Positions 34,172 to 46,080 of a stretch of 64,000 bases of DNA are shown here, in pieces. The notes beneath the pieces are model-generated. The model was given only the letters and a program-made list of their open reading frames with translations, ran no database searches and was not told the DNA's origin. The DNA lies in contig NZ_JAAOIR010000001.1 of NCBI RefSeq assembly GCF_011440375.1, positions 1,612,001 through 1,676,000 on the forward strand, read 5' to 3'. This DNA comes from Halorubellus sp. JP-L1. Its GTDB lineage: Archaea; Halobacteriota; Halobacteria; Halobacteriales; Natrialbaceae. Within the stretch, counting starts at the first letter, position 1. Each line of letters opens with the position of its first letter. The translations under genes and the position numbers were made by a program.

Positions 34172-34624
34172 ATGGCGAGTAGTTCCGTGTCCAGCCTGAT
34201 ACTGTTCATCGCGGCGATGATCATCGCGGCGAGCGTCGCCGGGACGATGGTGACGAACGTCGCGCAGGTCAGCGACGCGATAGACTCCCGGAGCGTGGAC
34301 GCGGAGCAACGCATCGACACGGAGATCGAGATCATCTCCGACCCCGGGTCGTCGGCGGTGTACGACGACGGAAGCACCACCGTCTCGCTGCTCGTGAAGA
34401 ACACGGGCGCGAACACGCTACCGGCCGAACCCGGGAAGGTGGACGTGATCGTCGACGGCGAGTACGTCTCGGCGTCCGCGCAGACGTTCTTCGTCCTAGA
34501 CGAGACGAGCTGGCGGACGGGCACGGTCGTCCGCCTGGAGATCGATCGGTCACTGGACCCCGGCGAGCATCGCGTGGTGCTCGTCGTGAACGGCGACCGG
34601 GAGGAGTTCACCTTCTACGTATGA
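34172..34624 (+). CDS. arlG: archaellum stator protein ArlG
   Basis: A 150-residue protein with an archaellin-like N-terminal helix (SSLILFIAAMIIAASVAGTMV) and a C-terminal beta domain (TTVSLLVKNTGANTLPAEPGKVDVIVDGEYVS...LDPGEHRVVLVVNGDREEFTFYV). ArlG forms the filamentous part capped by ArlF in the stator. It overlaps the arlH start by 4 bp, consistent with coupled translation. Confidence 0.92.
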   Translation: MASSSVSSLILFIAAMIIAASVAGTMVTNVAQVSDAIDSRSVDAEQRIDTEIEIISDPGSSAVYDDGSTTVSLLVKNTGANTLPAEPGKVDVIVDGEYVSASAQTFFVLDETSWRTGTVVRLEIDRSLDPGEHRVVLVVNGDREEFTFYV

Positions 34625-35355
34625 ACGTGAACGGTCACTACTCGCTCGGCCTGGAGGACACGGACCGCGTGAATCACGCGGTCGGCGGCGGCATCCCCGA
34701 GGGCAGCCTCGTGCTCGTCGAGGGCGTCGACGGTGCGGGGAAGTCGGTGTGGACCCAGCGGATGTGTTACGGGATGGCCGAGGAGGGGACGTACGTCGCG
34801 TACGTCTCCACCGAGCTCTCGGCGGCGGACTTCATGCAGCAGATGCACTCGCTCTCGTACGACGTCGTCGACCACATGCTCTCCGGGCAAGTGCTGTTCC
34901 TGAACGCCGACGTGGACACGCACCGGGACGGCGACCGCCGCGAGCTCCTGTCGCGGCTGACGGAGCCGAGTACGCTCTGGCAGGGCGACGTCGTCGTCGT
35001 CGACGCGTTCTCGGCGTTCCTCCGGAACGACCCGCGGTTCGACGCGATCGCGGACGCCGGCGACGAGGACCACGAGATGGAGTCGCTACTGACGTTCCTG
35101 GAGGGAATGACGGGCCGCGGGAAGACCGTGATCCTGACCGTCGACCCGGAGGCGACGACCGAGCGCGCGCTCCGCCCGATCCGGAGCGTCGCGGACGTCT
35201 TCCTCCAGATCGAGACGGAAGAGGTCGGGCAGGACATCCGGCGGAACGTCCGTGTCCGCCGGTTCGCGAACATGAAGCAGCCGGTCGACGACGGCATCGC
35301 GTTCAACGTCCAGCAGGGGCGTGGCCTGACCATCGTGAACCGGACGATCGCATGA
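34621..35355 (+). CDS. arlH: archaellum ATPase regulator ArlH
   Basis: A 244-residue KaiC-like RecA-fold protein. Walker A is EGVDGAGKSVW (residues ~34-44) and Walker B is GDVVVVDAFSAF. ArlH binds ATP, partners ArlI in the motor and is regulated by nucleotide and phosphorylation. Length is typical. It overlaps arlG and is followed closely by arlI. Confidence 0.93.
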   Translation: MNVNGHYSLGLEDTDRVNHAVGGGIPEGSLVLVEGVDGAGKSVWTQRMCYGMAEEGTYVAYVSTELSAADFMQQMHSLSYDVVDHMLSGQVLFLNADVDTHRDGDRRELLSRLTEPSTLWQGDVVVVDAFSAFLRNDPRFDAIADAGDEDHEMESLLTFLEGMTGRGKTVILTVDPEATTERALRPIRSVADVFLQIETEEVGQDIRRNVRVRRFANMKQPVDDGIAFNVQQGRGLTIVNRTIA

Positions 35356-35365
35356 GGTAACAACT

Positions 35366-37033
35366 ATGTCAGAACACGGCACCCAGCGAATGACGACGCA
35401 GTTGCGCGAGCACGCGGAGGACTACCCGCACCTCCAGAACCACCTGGAGGAGTTCCACGCGGAGTTCGGCGAGTACCCGCTGTTCGTGGAGAACGTCGGG
35501 GACTACGAGGCCGACCGACCGAACGTCTGCTATCGCATCAGCGACGACGTGTTCGTGCAGGTGTACGGCGACCTCGGCGTGAGCAAGACGTACTACTGCA
35601 TCGAACCGCAGCTCGACGACGAGCAGCGCGACGTGTACGCGCAGATCCGCCAGCGCATCCTCGACCGGAGCGTGTCGCGGCCGGCACCCAGCGACGACGA
35701 CGAGTTCGAGACCCACCTAGACGTGCTCTTGGACGAAGTCGTCTCCGTCGGGTCCGCCATCGGGAGTCTCTCGGGCGGCCTCGGCGGGTCCGTGACCGTC
35801 GACCAGCGGACGTACGAGTCGCTTCGATACCACCTCCAGCGCGACATCGTCGGCCTCGGCCCGCTCGACCCCGTGATGACGGACACGCAGAACGAGGACA
35901 TCCACGTCATCGGCCCCCACCAGTGCAACATCGACCACGGGACGTTCGGGATGGTGGAGACGAACGTCGACTTCGGGGACCCGGACGCGTTCAACACGTG
36001 GCTGCGGAACATGGGCGAACGCATGGACTCGCCGATCAGCGACTCGAACCCGATCGTCGACGCGACGCTCCCGGACGGGTCCCGTATCAACATCATCTAC
36101 TCGGACGACGTCTCCGTGAAGGGGCCGTCGCTCACGATCCGCCAGGGCGACGAGATTCCCCTGTCGATCTTCCAGATCACGAAGTGGGGGACGCTCTCCC
36201 CGGAACTCGCGGCGTACCTCTGGCTCTGCCTGGAGAACGAGCAGACGGTGTTCGTCGTCGGCGAGACCGCCTCGGGGAAGACGACGACGCTCAACGCGAG
36301 CCTGTCGTTCATCCCGCGGGACTCGAAGATATACACCGCCGAGGACACCGCCGAGGTCATCCCGCCCCACGACACCTGGCAGCAACTCCTCACGCGCGAG
36401 GGCCAGGGCGACGACGAGTCCAGCGACGTCGACATGTTCGACCTGGTCGCGGCCGCGCTGCGCTCGCGCCCGGACTACATCATCGTCGGGGAGGTCCGGG
36501 GGGCGGAAGGCCAGATGGCGTTCCAGGCCGCCCAGACCGGGCACCCCGTGATGTTGACGTTCCACGCGAGCGACATCGTCTCGATGATCCAGCGCTTTAC
36601 CGGCGCGCCCATCAACGTCCCGGAGACGTTCATGGACAACTGCGACGTCGCGCTCTTCCAGAACCGCGTGAAGCAGGGCGACGACGTCCTCCGCCGAGTC
36701 ACCTCCGTACAGGAGATCGAGGGGTACAGCGACTACGAGGACGGCGTCATCACGCGCCAGGCGTTCAACTGGGACCCCCGCGAGGACGACGTCGAGTTCA
36801 CGGGGCGGAACAACTCGTACGTCCTCGAAGAACAGATCGCGACCCTGCTCGGTTACCAGGACACGCGGAAGATCTACGACGAACTCGATCGGCGCGCGGA
36901 GATCATCCGCCAGCTCATCGACGCGGACGTCCTCGGCTATCACGAGGTGAACGACGCCATCCAGAGCTACCAGCGCGACGGCCTGGAGGGCCTCCCGATC
37001 GACGTCGCGAACCTCCAGAGCGTGACGATGTAG
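35366..37033 (+). CDS. arlI: archaellum motor ATPase ArlI
   Basis: A 555-residue type II/IV secretion-type hexameric ATPase that powers assembly and rotation. Walker A is VVGETASGKTTTLNASL, the Asp box is IYTAEDTAEVIPPHDTWQQLLTRE, Walker B is RPDYIIVGEVRGAE and the His box is AAQTGHPVMLTFHASD. The N-terminal ~220 residues are the mobile domain (YYCIEPQLDDEQRDVYAQIRQRIL). A Shine-Dalgarno-like gaggt lies a few bases upstream of the ATG at 35366. Confidence 0.95.
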   Translation: MSEHGTQRMTTQLREHAEDYPHLQNHLEEFHAEFGEYPLFVENVGDYEADRPNVCYRISDDVFVQVYGDLGVSKTYYCIEPQLDDEQRDVYAQIRQRILDRSVSRPAPSDDDEFETHLDVLLDEVVSVGSAIGSLSGGLGGSVTVDQRTYESLRYHLQRDIVGLGPLDPVMTDTQNEDIHVIGPHQCNIDHGTFGMVETNVDFGDPDAFNTWLRNMGERMDSPISDSNPIVDATLPDGSRINIIYSDDVSVKGPSLTIRQGDEIPLSIFQITKWGTLSPELAAYLWLCLENEQTVFVVGETASGKTTTLNASLSFIPRDSKIYTAEDTAEVIPPHDTWQQLLTREGQGDDESSDVDMFDLVAAALRSRPDYIIVGEVRGAEGQMAFQAAQTGHPVMLTFHASDIVSMIQRFTGAPINVPETFMDNCDVALFQNRVKQGDDVLRRVTSVQEIEGYSDYEDGVITRQAFNWDPREDDVEFTGRNNSYVLEEQIATLLGYQDTRKIYDELDRRAEIIRQLIDADVLGYHEVNDAIQSYQRDGLEGLPIDVANLQSVTM

Positions 37034-37037
37034 GGCC

Positions 37038-38756
37038 ATGTCGACGGCACAGCAACCCGACGGCGAGGTGTCGGTCCGGTCGGTCCTCGAGGACCTCCAG
37101 CAGTCCTATCGGCGGATGGAGATGCCGATGCGGACGTACCTCCTCGCGGTCGTCCTGCCGGCGGTGCTGTTCGCGGTCGGCTCCGTCGCCGCCGCGCTCC
37201 TCGTCTCGCTCCCCATCACGGTCGCGGGGCCGCTCGTCGGCCTCGGCGCGTTCTCCGTGTTCGCGGCGCTCCTGTACCCGAAGGCCGTCCAGGACCGCAG
37301 CCGCAAGCAGATCCGGCAGCGCTTCCACCTCTTCTTGACCCACATCACGGTGCTGTCGATGACGAACATCAACCGCGTCGAGATCTTCCGCACCCTGGCG
37401 GGCGAGGACGAGTACCAGGCGCTCGCCGACGAGATGGGGCATCTGGTCGCGCTCGTCGACACGTGGAATCAGAGCCTCGACGACGCGTGCCGGATGCGCG
37501 CGAACCAGGTGAACTCGGACTTGCTGTCCGACTTCCTGGAGCGACTCGCGTACACCGTCGGGAGCGGCCAGCAGATAAGCGAGTTCCTGATGGACGAACA
37601 GGACTCCATCATCCAGCAGTTCGTCATCCGGTACGAGGCGGACCTGAACAAGCTCGACGTGATGAAGGAACTGTACCTGTCGATGATGCTGTCGACGGCG
37701 TTCGTGCTCGTGTTCGCGATCGTCATCCCCGTCATCGTCGGCATCGACCCGACGCTCGCGGTCGGCGCCGTCATCGGGCTGTTCGTCATCGTCCAGGCTG
37801 GGTTCGTGTACGCGGTCCACACGATCTCGCCGCACGACCCGCTCTGGTACCGCGAGCCCGAGTCGCTGACGTATCCGCTCGCGCACGTGAAGGCCCGGCT
37901 CGCCCTCGGGATCGGGCTGTCGGTCGTGACGTCCGCGGCGGTCGCGGTCGTCCTCCTCGGGTACGCGCCCGTCGCGACGGACGTCCTCCCGCTGCCGGTG
38001 ATGGTCGCACTCCCGGTGACGCCACTCATCATCCCCGGGTGGAGCGTGCGGAAGGAGGAACGACGCGTACAGGTGCGCGACGAGGAGTTCCCGAGCTTCG
38101 TGCGGGCACTGGGTGCCGTCGAGTCCGTCAAGCAGTCCTCGACGGGGAGCGTCCTCGAGAGTCTCCGGAAGAAGGACTTCGGGGCGCTCACGAAGAACAT
38201 CGACAACCTCTACAAGCGACTGCACATGCGCATCGACACGAACAGGTCGTGGCACCTGTTCGCGGCCGAGACTGGATCCTTCCTCATCCAGAAGTTCGGC
38301 GACATGTACGTCGAGGGCCGCCGGATGGGCGGGGAACCGAAGGTCCTCGGGCAGGTGATCTCGCGGAACCACAGTCAAGTGATGAAAGTCCGCGAGCAAC
38401 GCAAGCAGGCGACGACGACCCTCATCGGCGTCCTCTACGGGCTGACGGCGGCGTCCGTGTTCGCGTTCTTCGTCGGCCTGGAGACCGTCGAGATGATGAT
38501 CGACATCATGGACGACATGGGCGACCTCGGGCGGATGAGTTTCCTCATCAGCACGGAGGGGTACGACCTCCAGGTCATCGAGTTCCTCCTGCTCCTCACC
38601 GTGCTCCTGAACGCGCTGCTGTCGTCGGTGATGGTGCGCGTGAGCGACCGCGGCCACCAGGTCAGCGGGTACGTGCACTTCGTCGCGTTGACGTGGACGG
38701 GCGCGCTCACCGCAGTCGTGACGCGGATGGTCGTCGACGCACTCATCACGGTGTGA
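37038..38756 (+). CDS. arlJ: archaellum platform membrane protein ArlJ
   Basis: A 572-residue membrane protein with two T2SF-type modules. Membrane segments are visible at residues ~35-80, ~225-275, ~295-335 and ~460-570, with cytoplasmic regions containing RFHLFLTHITVLSMTNINRVEIFRTLA and FPSFVRALGAVESVKQSSTGSVLESL. It anchors the motor and receives ArlI. It starts 4 bases after arlI. Confidence 0.93.
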   Translation: MSTAQQPDGEVSVRSVLEDLQQSYRRMEMPMRTYLLAVVLPAVLFAVGSVAAALLVSLPITVAGPLVGLGAFSVFAALLYPKAVQDRSRKQIRQRFHLFLTHITVLSMTNINRVEIFRTLAGEDEYQALADEMGHLVALVDTWNQSLDDACRMRANQVNSDLLSDFLERLAYTVGSGQQISEFLMDEQDSIIQQFVIRYEADLNKLDVMKELYLSMMLSTAFVLVFAIVIPVIVGIDPTLAVGAVIGLFVIVQAGFVYAVHTISPHDPLWYREPESLTYPLAHVKARLALGIGLSVVTSAAVAVVLLGYAPVATDVLPLPVMVALPVTPLIIPGWSVRKEERRVQVRDEEFPSFVRALGAVESVKQSSTGSVLESLRKKDFGALTKNIDNLYKRLHMRIDTNRSWHLFAAETGSFLIQKFGDMYVEGRRMGGEPKVLGQVISRNHSQVMKVREQRKQATTTLIGVLYGLTAASVFAFFVGLETVEMMIDIMDDMGDLGRMSFLISTEGYDLQVIEFLLLLTVLLNALLSSVMVRVSDRGHQVSGYVHFVALTWTGALTAVVTRMVVDALITV

Positions 38757-38846
38757 TCGACCGCGGGCGGCGGGGTTGCGGGCGACGACTCAGTTCTCGA
38801 TTTCGCGCGACGATTTATGGGGACGGCGTGGCGAGTACTCGCAAGG

Positions 38847-39284
38847 ATGGAGCGCGAGAAACCGTACCTGGACTCGCTGGCGCAGACGCCAGACCAGATG
38901 GAGGCGACGATGCAGTGGGCGCGGTATCTCGGCGAGACGTTCGGGACGAGTGGCGCGCTGAACTGTCTCCGGTACTACGAGCGCATGGGCTGGATCTCCG
39001 GCGGGGTCCGCGAGGAGATGATCCGGTACATCCGCGGACTGTCGCTCGCGGAGATCCACAACAAGAAGTACGACGAGCCGGCGACCCTGGAGTACCCACT
39101 GGAGACGCTGTCGGGGACGCCGTTCGGGACGCACGCGCGGTCGCTGAAGTACGTCGCGAAGATCGCCGGCGACGACCTCGAGGAGCACCTGATGCTCGCC
39201 CGACTCGCGGAGCGCCGCGTCGACAAGCAACTCGGCGACCGCCCGGCGCGCAGCGAGGTCGTCGAGGCCATCGGCGACGACTGA
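38847..39284 (+). CDS. arlD: archaellum protein ArlD/ArlE-type domain
   Basis: A 145-residue protein with a single FlaD/FlaE domain (YLDSLAQTPDQMEATMQWARYLGETFGTSGALNCLRYYERMGWISGGVREEMIRYIRGLS), paralogous to the C-terminal domain of ArlCE. Haloarchaea often have such a separate ArlD beside arlJ. The start at 38847 (MEREKPYLDS) fits a TATA-like tttatg about 33 bp upstream, giving a leaderless transcript; an ATG at 38817 would add ten residues. It sits 90 bp after arlJ and may have its own promoter. Confidence 0.85.
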   Translation: MEREKPYLDSLAQTPDQMEATMQWARYLGETFGTSGALNCLRYYERMGWISGGVREEMIRYIRGLSLAEIHNKKYDEPATLEYPLETLSGTPFGTHARSLKYVAKIAGDDLEEHLMLARLAERRVDKQLGDRPARSEVVEAIGDD

Positions 39285-39577
39285 CTCCGAGACGGTCGGT
39301 TCCGACCGATCCCGTTCCGGCAGCCGGTTGCGTCGCCACCACGGTTCCTGCGCGTGATTCTCACGCACGCCCCAGCGGTATTCATTATGGTATTCTTATA
39401 CACTTTACCGTCGTTTTTAGTTTCTGTATCGAGTTTCGATTCACCAGAACACCATATATACGACTTCTTTCGCAGGAATTCGACGATCCCTCCATTCTTC
39501 GTGCAGCCAATAATTCCTCCGAAATTAACCTGTCACGTATCATATAACGGCCACACCACTTATGTGGGATAGCTACA
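39285..39577. other. A+T-rich regulatory region upstream of the PadR-type gene
   Basis: No gene is seen. The segment is unusually A+T-rich for this genome and holds several TATA-like stretches (ttcttatacac near 39394, catatatacg near 39453, tatcatataacgg near 39536). It also contains the end of the arl transcript. Confidence 0.6.
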
Positions 39578-39682
39578 ATGAACGAGTACACTCTGGAACG
39601 GTCTCTTGGCACGCTACGTGGGTACGTGGGTCGTGTCTCAGGGGGAGGCCGGTACGGAGGGAAGGTGACGACTGATGTATGA
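39578..39682 (+). CDS. possible 34-residue small ORF overlapping the PadR-type gene
   Basis: ATG at 39578 opens MNEYTLERSLGTLRGYVGRV and runs to a stop at 39682, ending inside the first codons of the next gene in another frame. The TATA-like catataacgg at 39541 sits about 30 bp before it, so it would be near the 5' end of the transcript. It could be a true small protein, a leader ORF or chance. Confidence 0.3.
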   Translation: MNEYTLERSLGTLRGYVGRVSGGGRYGGKVTTDV

Positions 39683-40178
39683 GGATTCCAACGCACAAAG
39701 CGTGTTCGACGAACTGACCGCATCGGCATCAAACGACGGAGACGAGGACAACGAGGTGGAGTTGCTCATCGGATCCACGCCGAAGGCCGACGACAAGACC
39801 GTCGAGCGGGAGCTCGACGAGATGCTCCAGGACGTCCGGGCGGCACTCCCGACCGACGACGTCGACTTCGAGGAGGACATCGTCAAGGAGAACCTCGACG
39901 AGATCCTGCTCATGCTCATCTCGCTCCGCGGCGAGACTCACGGCAAGGAGCTCATCTCCGACCTCACCCGGCTGTTCGACGCACAGCTCAGCCCCGGGAC
40001 CGTCTACCCGAGCCTCCACCAGCTCGAGGAGGAAGACGTCCTCAAGATGCACAAGAAGGTGCGCACGAAGGAGTACTCGATCGACGACGAACGCGAGGTC
40101 CGCGAGACCGTCGAACGAACGATGGTCCAGCACCTCGCCTTCGGCTTCCTGCTGTACTCCTTCCTCCCGCGCCTCTAG
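39675..40178 (+). CDS. PadR-type transcriptional regulator next to the arl operon
   Basis: A 167-residue regulator. After an acidic N-terminal stretch, residues ~70-140 form a PadR-type winged helix: LDEILLMLISLRGETHGKELISDLTRLFDAQLSPGTVYPSLHQLEEEDVLKMHKKVRTKEYSI. The end is hydrophobic (LAFGFLLYSFLPRL). Its place at the end of the archaellum locus suggests control of motility genes. The ATG at 39675 is the first in frame. Confidence 0.8.
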   Translation: MYEDSNAQSVFDELTASASNDGDEDNEVELLIGSTPKADDKTVERELDEMLQDVRAALPTDDVDFEEDIVKENLDEILLMLISLRGETHGKELISDLTRLFDAQLSPGTVYPSLHQLEEEDVLKMHKKVRTKEYSIDDEREVRETVERTMVQHLAFGFLLYSFLPRL

Positions 40179-40288
40179 CGCCCCGATACCCCCGCGAACC
40201 CGACGACCGCGCCGCGACGACTCCCGCTCCGACACCTCACAGCGACCGCTTCACTCCCCCGCAGCCGCCCGAGCCCGTCCCGACCGCT

Positions 40289-40726
40289 TCACTCGCCGCC
40301 GTCGATGGACTCCGCGATGTCCGCGAGGCTCTCGTCCGGCGACTCCACCGACGTGTAGAACTCCTTCTGCCCGGGCGCACGCAGCCCGTAGAGGAACCCC
40401 TCCTCGACGACGTCGACGAGCACGGACCCGCCAGGCTGTCGGTTCGCCGCCTCGCACCACGGCCCGAGACGGTCCTCGCCCGACCGCTCGCGCGCCGCCT
40501 CGGGCGTATCGAACGCGCCCGCGAGCAGGTACGTGTCGTCAGTGAGGTGGCGCTTGACCTCCGCGTGTCGGGTGTCGCCGTCGAGGACGACCCGCACCAC
40601 GTCGCCCGCCGGGAAGCGCTCCATCTCCGCTTCCGGGATCTCCACTCGCAACCGATCCATCGCACCGTGCTTCACGAGCGTCGCTCGCACCGTGGGCACG
40701 GCGTCCGAAGAAACGCGGTCGACCAT
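40289..40726 (-). CDS. DUF7112-type haloarchaeal protein
   Basis: A 145-residue protein of a conserved haloarchaeal family (DUF7112, recalled). Sequence such as RLRVEIPEAEMERFPAGDVVRVVLDGDTRHAEVKRHLTDDTYLLAGAFDTPEAAR suggests a beta-rich domain. No catalytic motif is seen. The ATG at 40726 is chosen because upstream sequence is Arg-rich. It precedes, and may be transcribed with, nothing obvious downstream. Confidence 0.75.
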   Translation of the reverse strand: MVDRVSSDAVPTVRATLVKHGAMDRLRVEIPEAEMERFPAGDVVRVVLDGDTRHAEVKRHLTDDTYLLAGAFDTPEAARERSGEDRLGPWCEAANRQPGGSVLVDVVEEGFLYGLRAPGQKEFYTSVESPDESLADIAESIDGGE

Positions 40727-40901
40727 GCCCCCCCGTCGGGGACGCCGACGCCTAAACCCGTCGCTCCCGGAACGAGTCAGCGAGCGCGGTGCGCGCCGAG
40801 GGCGAAGGCCCTCAGGAAACCTACGACGCACCCCGCTCGAGAAGCGGGACCGCTGTACCATCGTCGACTGCGCTTCGTCGTCGACCGTACGTCGTCGTCG
40901 A

Positions 40902-41327
40902 CTACTCCTCGTCGTCGCCGTCGCCGTCGCCGTCGTCGCCGTCGTCGAGTCCGAGGAGGGACTCGACGGACTCGTCGCCGCGCTCGGTGACGGTCGCGTT
41001 CACCTGGACGACCGCGTCGCTGATCTCCGCGCCGCGGACGGTCACGCGCTTGCGCTTGCCCTCGCGGTCCTGACGGTAGCCGACGCCGTCCTCCTTCATC
41101 AGGACCTCCTTGAGGTTCGGGCCGGAGACGTCGCCGCGCATCGGGCGACCGGCCTCGTCGCTCCCGCCGGTGATCTCGAGCGTGTACCCGTCGAGGCCGA
41201 CGGCAGCGCCGTCGACGTCGTCGCCGATCTCCTTCCCGACGAATCGGTTCGCGTCCTGTCCATCGACCTCGAGCTGGTGTGCGAGCCCGGACTCGGGGTC
41301 TCCAACTACGACGTTGAAACTGGGCAT
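40902..41327 (-). CDS. rps6e: 30S ribosomal protein S6e
   Basis: A 141-residue small-subunit protein. The N terminus [21 protein letters not shown], the segment [12 protein letters not shown] and the motif [53 protein letters not shown] are typical of archaeal S6e. It lacks the long C-terminal phosphorylated tail of the eukaryotic protein and ends in an Asp-rich tail. The start at 41327 is conserved. Confidence 0.95.
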   Translation of the reverse strand: MPSFNVVVGDPESGLAHQLEVDGQDANRFVGKEIGDDVDGAAVGLDGYTLEITGGSDEAGRPMRGDVSGPNLKEVLMKEDGVGYRQDREGKRKRVTVRGAEISDAVVQVNATVTERGDESVESLLGLDDGDDGDGDGDDEE

Positions 41328-41458
41328 GGAGGGAAAGAGACGGAGCGCGTAAAAAACACCATCGAAACCCGCTTCGCGCCGACCGCGAGCGGGCGTCGGG
41401 TTCGGTCCGGAGTGCGACTCCGACGATGGTGCGACCGATCCGGGGTCGATGCGGCCGG

Positions 41459-41529
41459 GTTGCCGACGCACGTATGGGGGTCGACCGCGAACCGAGTTGC
41501 CGACGCACGTATGGGGGTCGACCGCGAAC
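41459..41529. repeat. 37-bp-period tandem duplication upstream of a short gene
   Basis: A 34-bp sequence starting gttgccgacgcacgtatggg occurs at 41459-41492 and again at 41496-41529. It lies between S6e and the 97-residue gene and may affect the latter's leader. Confidence 0.85.
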
Positions 41530-41537
41530 GGTGACGC

Positions 41538-41831
41538 GTGCAACCGGGTCGCCTGGAGCTGGAACTGGAGCGCGAGTTCGGCGGGGAGGCGAAGGTCGTC
41601 GTCAGGCAGGCCGTCGACCTCCGCGACAGCGGCTACTACCGCGAGGACGTCGGCGCGACGCTCGACGTCGACGTCGTCGTCGAGAACCTCCGGGACGCAC
41701 CCGACGAGTGCACGAACGCGGTCGAGCGCTGGAACTGGTGGGTGGGCGCGCTCGCCATCGCGTACGGCGATCACTACGCGCAGTTCACCGTCCGGCGGCC
41801 GCCGGACGTCGGGAAGGACCCGTACCGGTAG
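41538..41831 (+). CDS. uncharacterised 97-residue protein
   Basis: A 97-residue protein starting with GTG at 41538. The sequence ([80 protein letters not shown]) has plausible amphipathic helix and strand patterns and host codon use. I recognise no family. It has no partner on the strand. Confidence 0.55.
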   Translation: MQPGRLELELEREFGGEAKVVVRQAVDLRDSGYYREDVGATLDVDVVVENLRDAPDECTNAVERWNWWVGALAIAYGDHYAQFTVRRPPDVGKDPYR

Positions 41832-44290
<2,459 letters not shown>

Positions 44291-44433
44291 AACGCCACAC
44301 CCCTCGCCGCGGGCCGTCGAGCGAGTCGAACCGGACGGTTTCGACGCGAACGACCGAGCAGCAGTATTTTACACCCCATAACTCTCGTTTTTTACCAGTA
44401 CTTCTTAACGGTGCCAGCGAGACACTCGCTCGT

Positions 44434-45006
44434 ATGGCAACACGTGACACGCTAGACACGGAGATCTTCGGTCGCGGCGTCTCGTTCGAGTACTCCGAGC
44501 ACTGGGTCGGCTACTCGCTGTTCCTGCTTCGGATCGTCATGGGTTGGACGCTCCTCCAGGGCGGACTCACGAAGCTCGTGACGTACCTCGACGGCAACCC
44601 CGATAACAACTGGACGGCCGCAGGCTACCTCCAGAACGCCGTCCCCGAGGGGAACCCGTTCATGGGACTCTGGATGGACATGGCTGGAAGCCCCCTCGTC
44701 GACATGCTCAACATGTGGGGGCTCACGCTCGCCGGGCTCGCGCTCATCGTCGGCGCGTTCGTCCGCTTCAGCGCGTTCTGGGGCGCCATCATGATGCTGT
44801 TCTACTGGGCGGCAGCCCTCACCGGCGGCCTCATGGAGGGCCTCCCCGTCGCGCACGGCTGGGTCGTCGACGATCACATCGTCTACGCGCTGCTCCTGTT
44901 CGGCCTCGGTGCTCTCGGCGCCGGCCGCATCCTCGGCGTCGACAGCTACCTCGAGGACACCGGCGTCGTCAGGAACAACCCCTGGCTGAAGTACCTCCTC
45001 GGCTGA
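44434..45006 (+). CDS. DoxX family membrane protein
   Basis: A 190-residue membrane protein of the DoxX/DoxD family. Four hydrophobic helices are visible: YSLFLLRIVMGWTLLQGGLTKLV, MWGLTLAGLALIVGAFVRFSAFWGAIMMLFYWAAAL, and HIVYALLLFGLGALGAGRIL. Family members are linked to quinone or thiosulphate oxidation, but many are uncharacterised. The start at 44434 is the first ATG after an A+T-rich promoter region. It may respond to the same oxidative signals as katG upstream, which is only inference. Confidence 0.85.
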   Translation: MATRDTLDTEIFGRGVSFEYSEHWVGYSLFLLRIVMGWTLLQGGLTKLVTYLDGNPDNNWTAAGYLQNAVPEGNPFMGLWMDMAGSPLVDMLNMWGLTLAGLALIVGAFVRFSAFWGAIMMLFYWAAALTGGLMEGLPVAHGWVVDDHIVYALLLFGLGALGAGRILGVDSYLEDTGVVRNNPWLKYLLG

Positions 45007-45066
45007 AGGACCGTCTCGCTGACGGCGACGCGTCGACGTTTCCGCGCCGCCGCTGTCGGCCCCGTC

Positions 45067-45975
45067 CTACCCCGGGTCGGGGTCGTAGCCGTCGCCGACG
45101 CGGAGGTCGAGCGCGCCCGGCTTTACGGAGAGGTCGAGACCGTCGTGTTCGGCGAGTTCGCCGTCGCGACTGAACCGGATCGGGTGGTCGGCGGTGACGT
45201 GGAGCTCGCTCGCCTGGAGGTGCGTGACGCCCGGCGTGTCCTGGCCGAGCAGTCGCTGGCCGATGGCTTCGGCGACGACGTTCGGCGCGGGCATCTGTTC
45301 GACGACGGCGACGTCGAACACGCCGTCCTCCACGTCGCCCTGGCCGCCCTCGGCGACGAACCGGCGGGCGTTCCCGACGAGCAAGCAGAGGGCCTCGCCC
45401 GTCCACGTCTCCGTCCCCGACTCGGTGACGGCCTCCAGTTCGATGTCGAGGCCGTTCCACTCGATCGCCTCCTGTGCGCCCGTGACGACGAACGCGAGCG
45501 GCCCGAGGCGCGCCTTCAGGTCGCCGCTCGCGGAGAGGCTCGCGTCCGCCGGGAACCCCGCGATGGTGGAGACGAGGAACGGTTCGCCGTCCGCGAACCC
45601 GACGTCGACGCTCCTGACGTCGCCGGTGTCCGCGACCTCGACGCCCGCGCGGACGCCGTCGACGCCGACGTTCCCCGCGAGCAGGTTCGCGGTGCCGACG
45701 GGAACGACCGAGAACGTGACGTCGCCGAGCGCGTCCGCGGCCGCGAGCCCGCGAACGACCTCGTTGACGGTGCCGTCGCCGCCGCAGACGCAGAGTTCGC
45801 TGACGCCGTCGGCGGCGGCGTCGCGCGCCAACGCGACCGCGTCGCCCTCGCCCGCGGTTCGCTCGACCTCGAACCCACGCCCCGAGAGCAGGCGCTCGAC
45901 GTAGTCGGCGTGGTCGCCGCTCCCGCTCGCGGGGTTGACGATCGCTCGACGCGACCCCTGGTACACGGCCGCCAC
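45067..45975 (-). CDS. diacylglycerol/lipid kinase family protein
   Basis: A 302-residue DAGK-catalytic-type kinase. The glycine-rich ATP motif is CVCGGDGTVNEVVRGL, preceded by AIVNPASGSGDH and followed by SVVPVGTANLLAG. It probably phosphorylates a lipid alcohol or a related compound. No in-frame ATG precedes the domain, so a GTG start at 45975 (or 45966) is chosen. It is divergent from tspO. Confidence 0.85.
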   Translation of the reverse strand: MAAVYQGSRRAIVNPASGSGDHADYVERLLSGRGFEVERTAGEGDAVALARDAAADGVSELCVCGGDGTVNEVVRGLAAADALGDVTFSVVPVGTANLLAGNVGVDGVRAGVEVADTGDVRSVDVGFADGEPFLVSTIAGFPADASLSASGDLKARLGPLAFVVTGAQEAIEWNGLDIELEAVTESGTETWTGEALCLLVGNARRFVAEGGQGDVEDGVFDVAVVEQMPAPNVVAEAIGQRLLGQDTPGVTHLQASELHVTADHPIRFSRDGELAEHDGLDLSVKPGALDLRVGDGYDPDPG

Positions 45976-46080
45976 GACGCCCCCGGCGGGCGTAATTCCA
46001 TCGACTCGCTGCGGTGGGACGTCGGACTGCCGGCGCTGGTACGCACCCGTTATTTCTGCGACGAACCCGTATGCCGCTTC

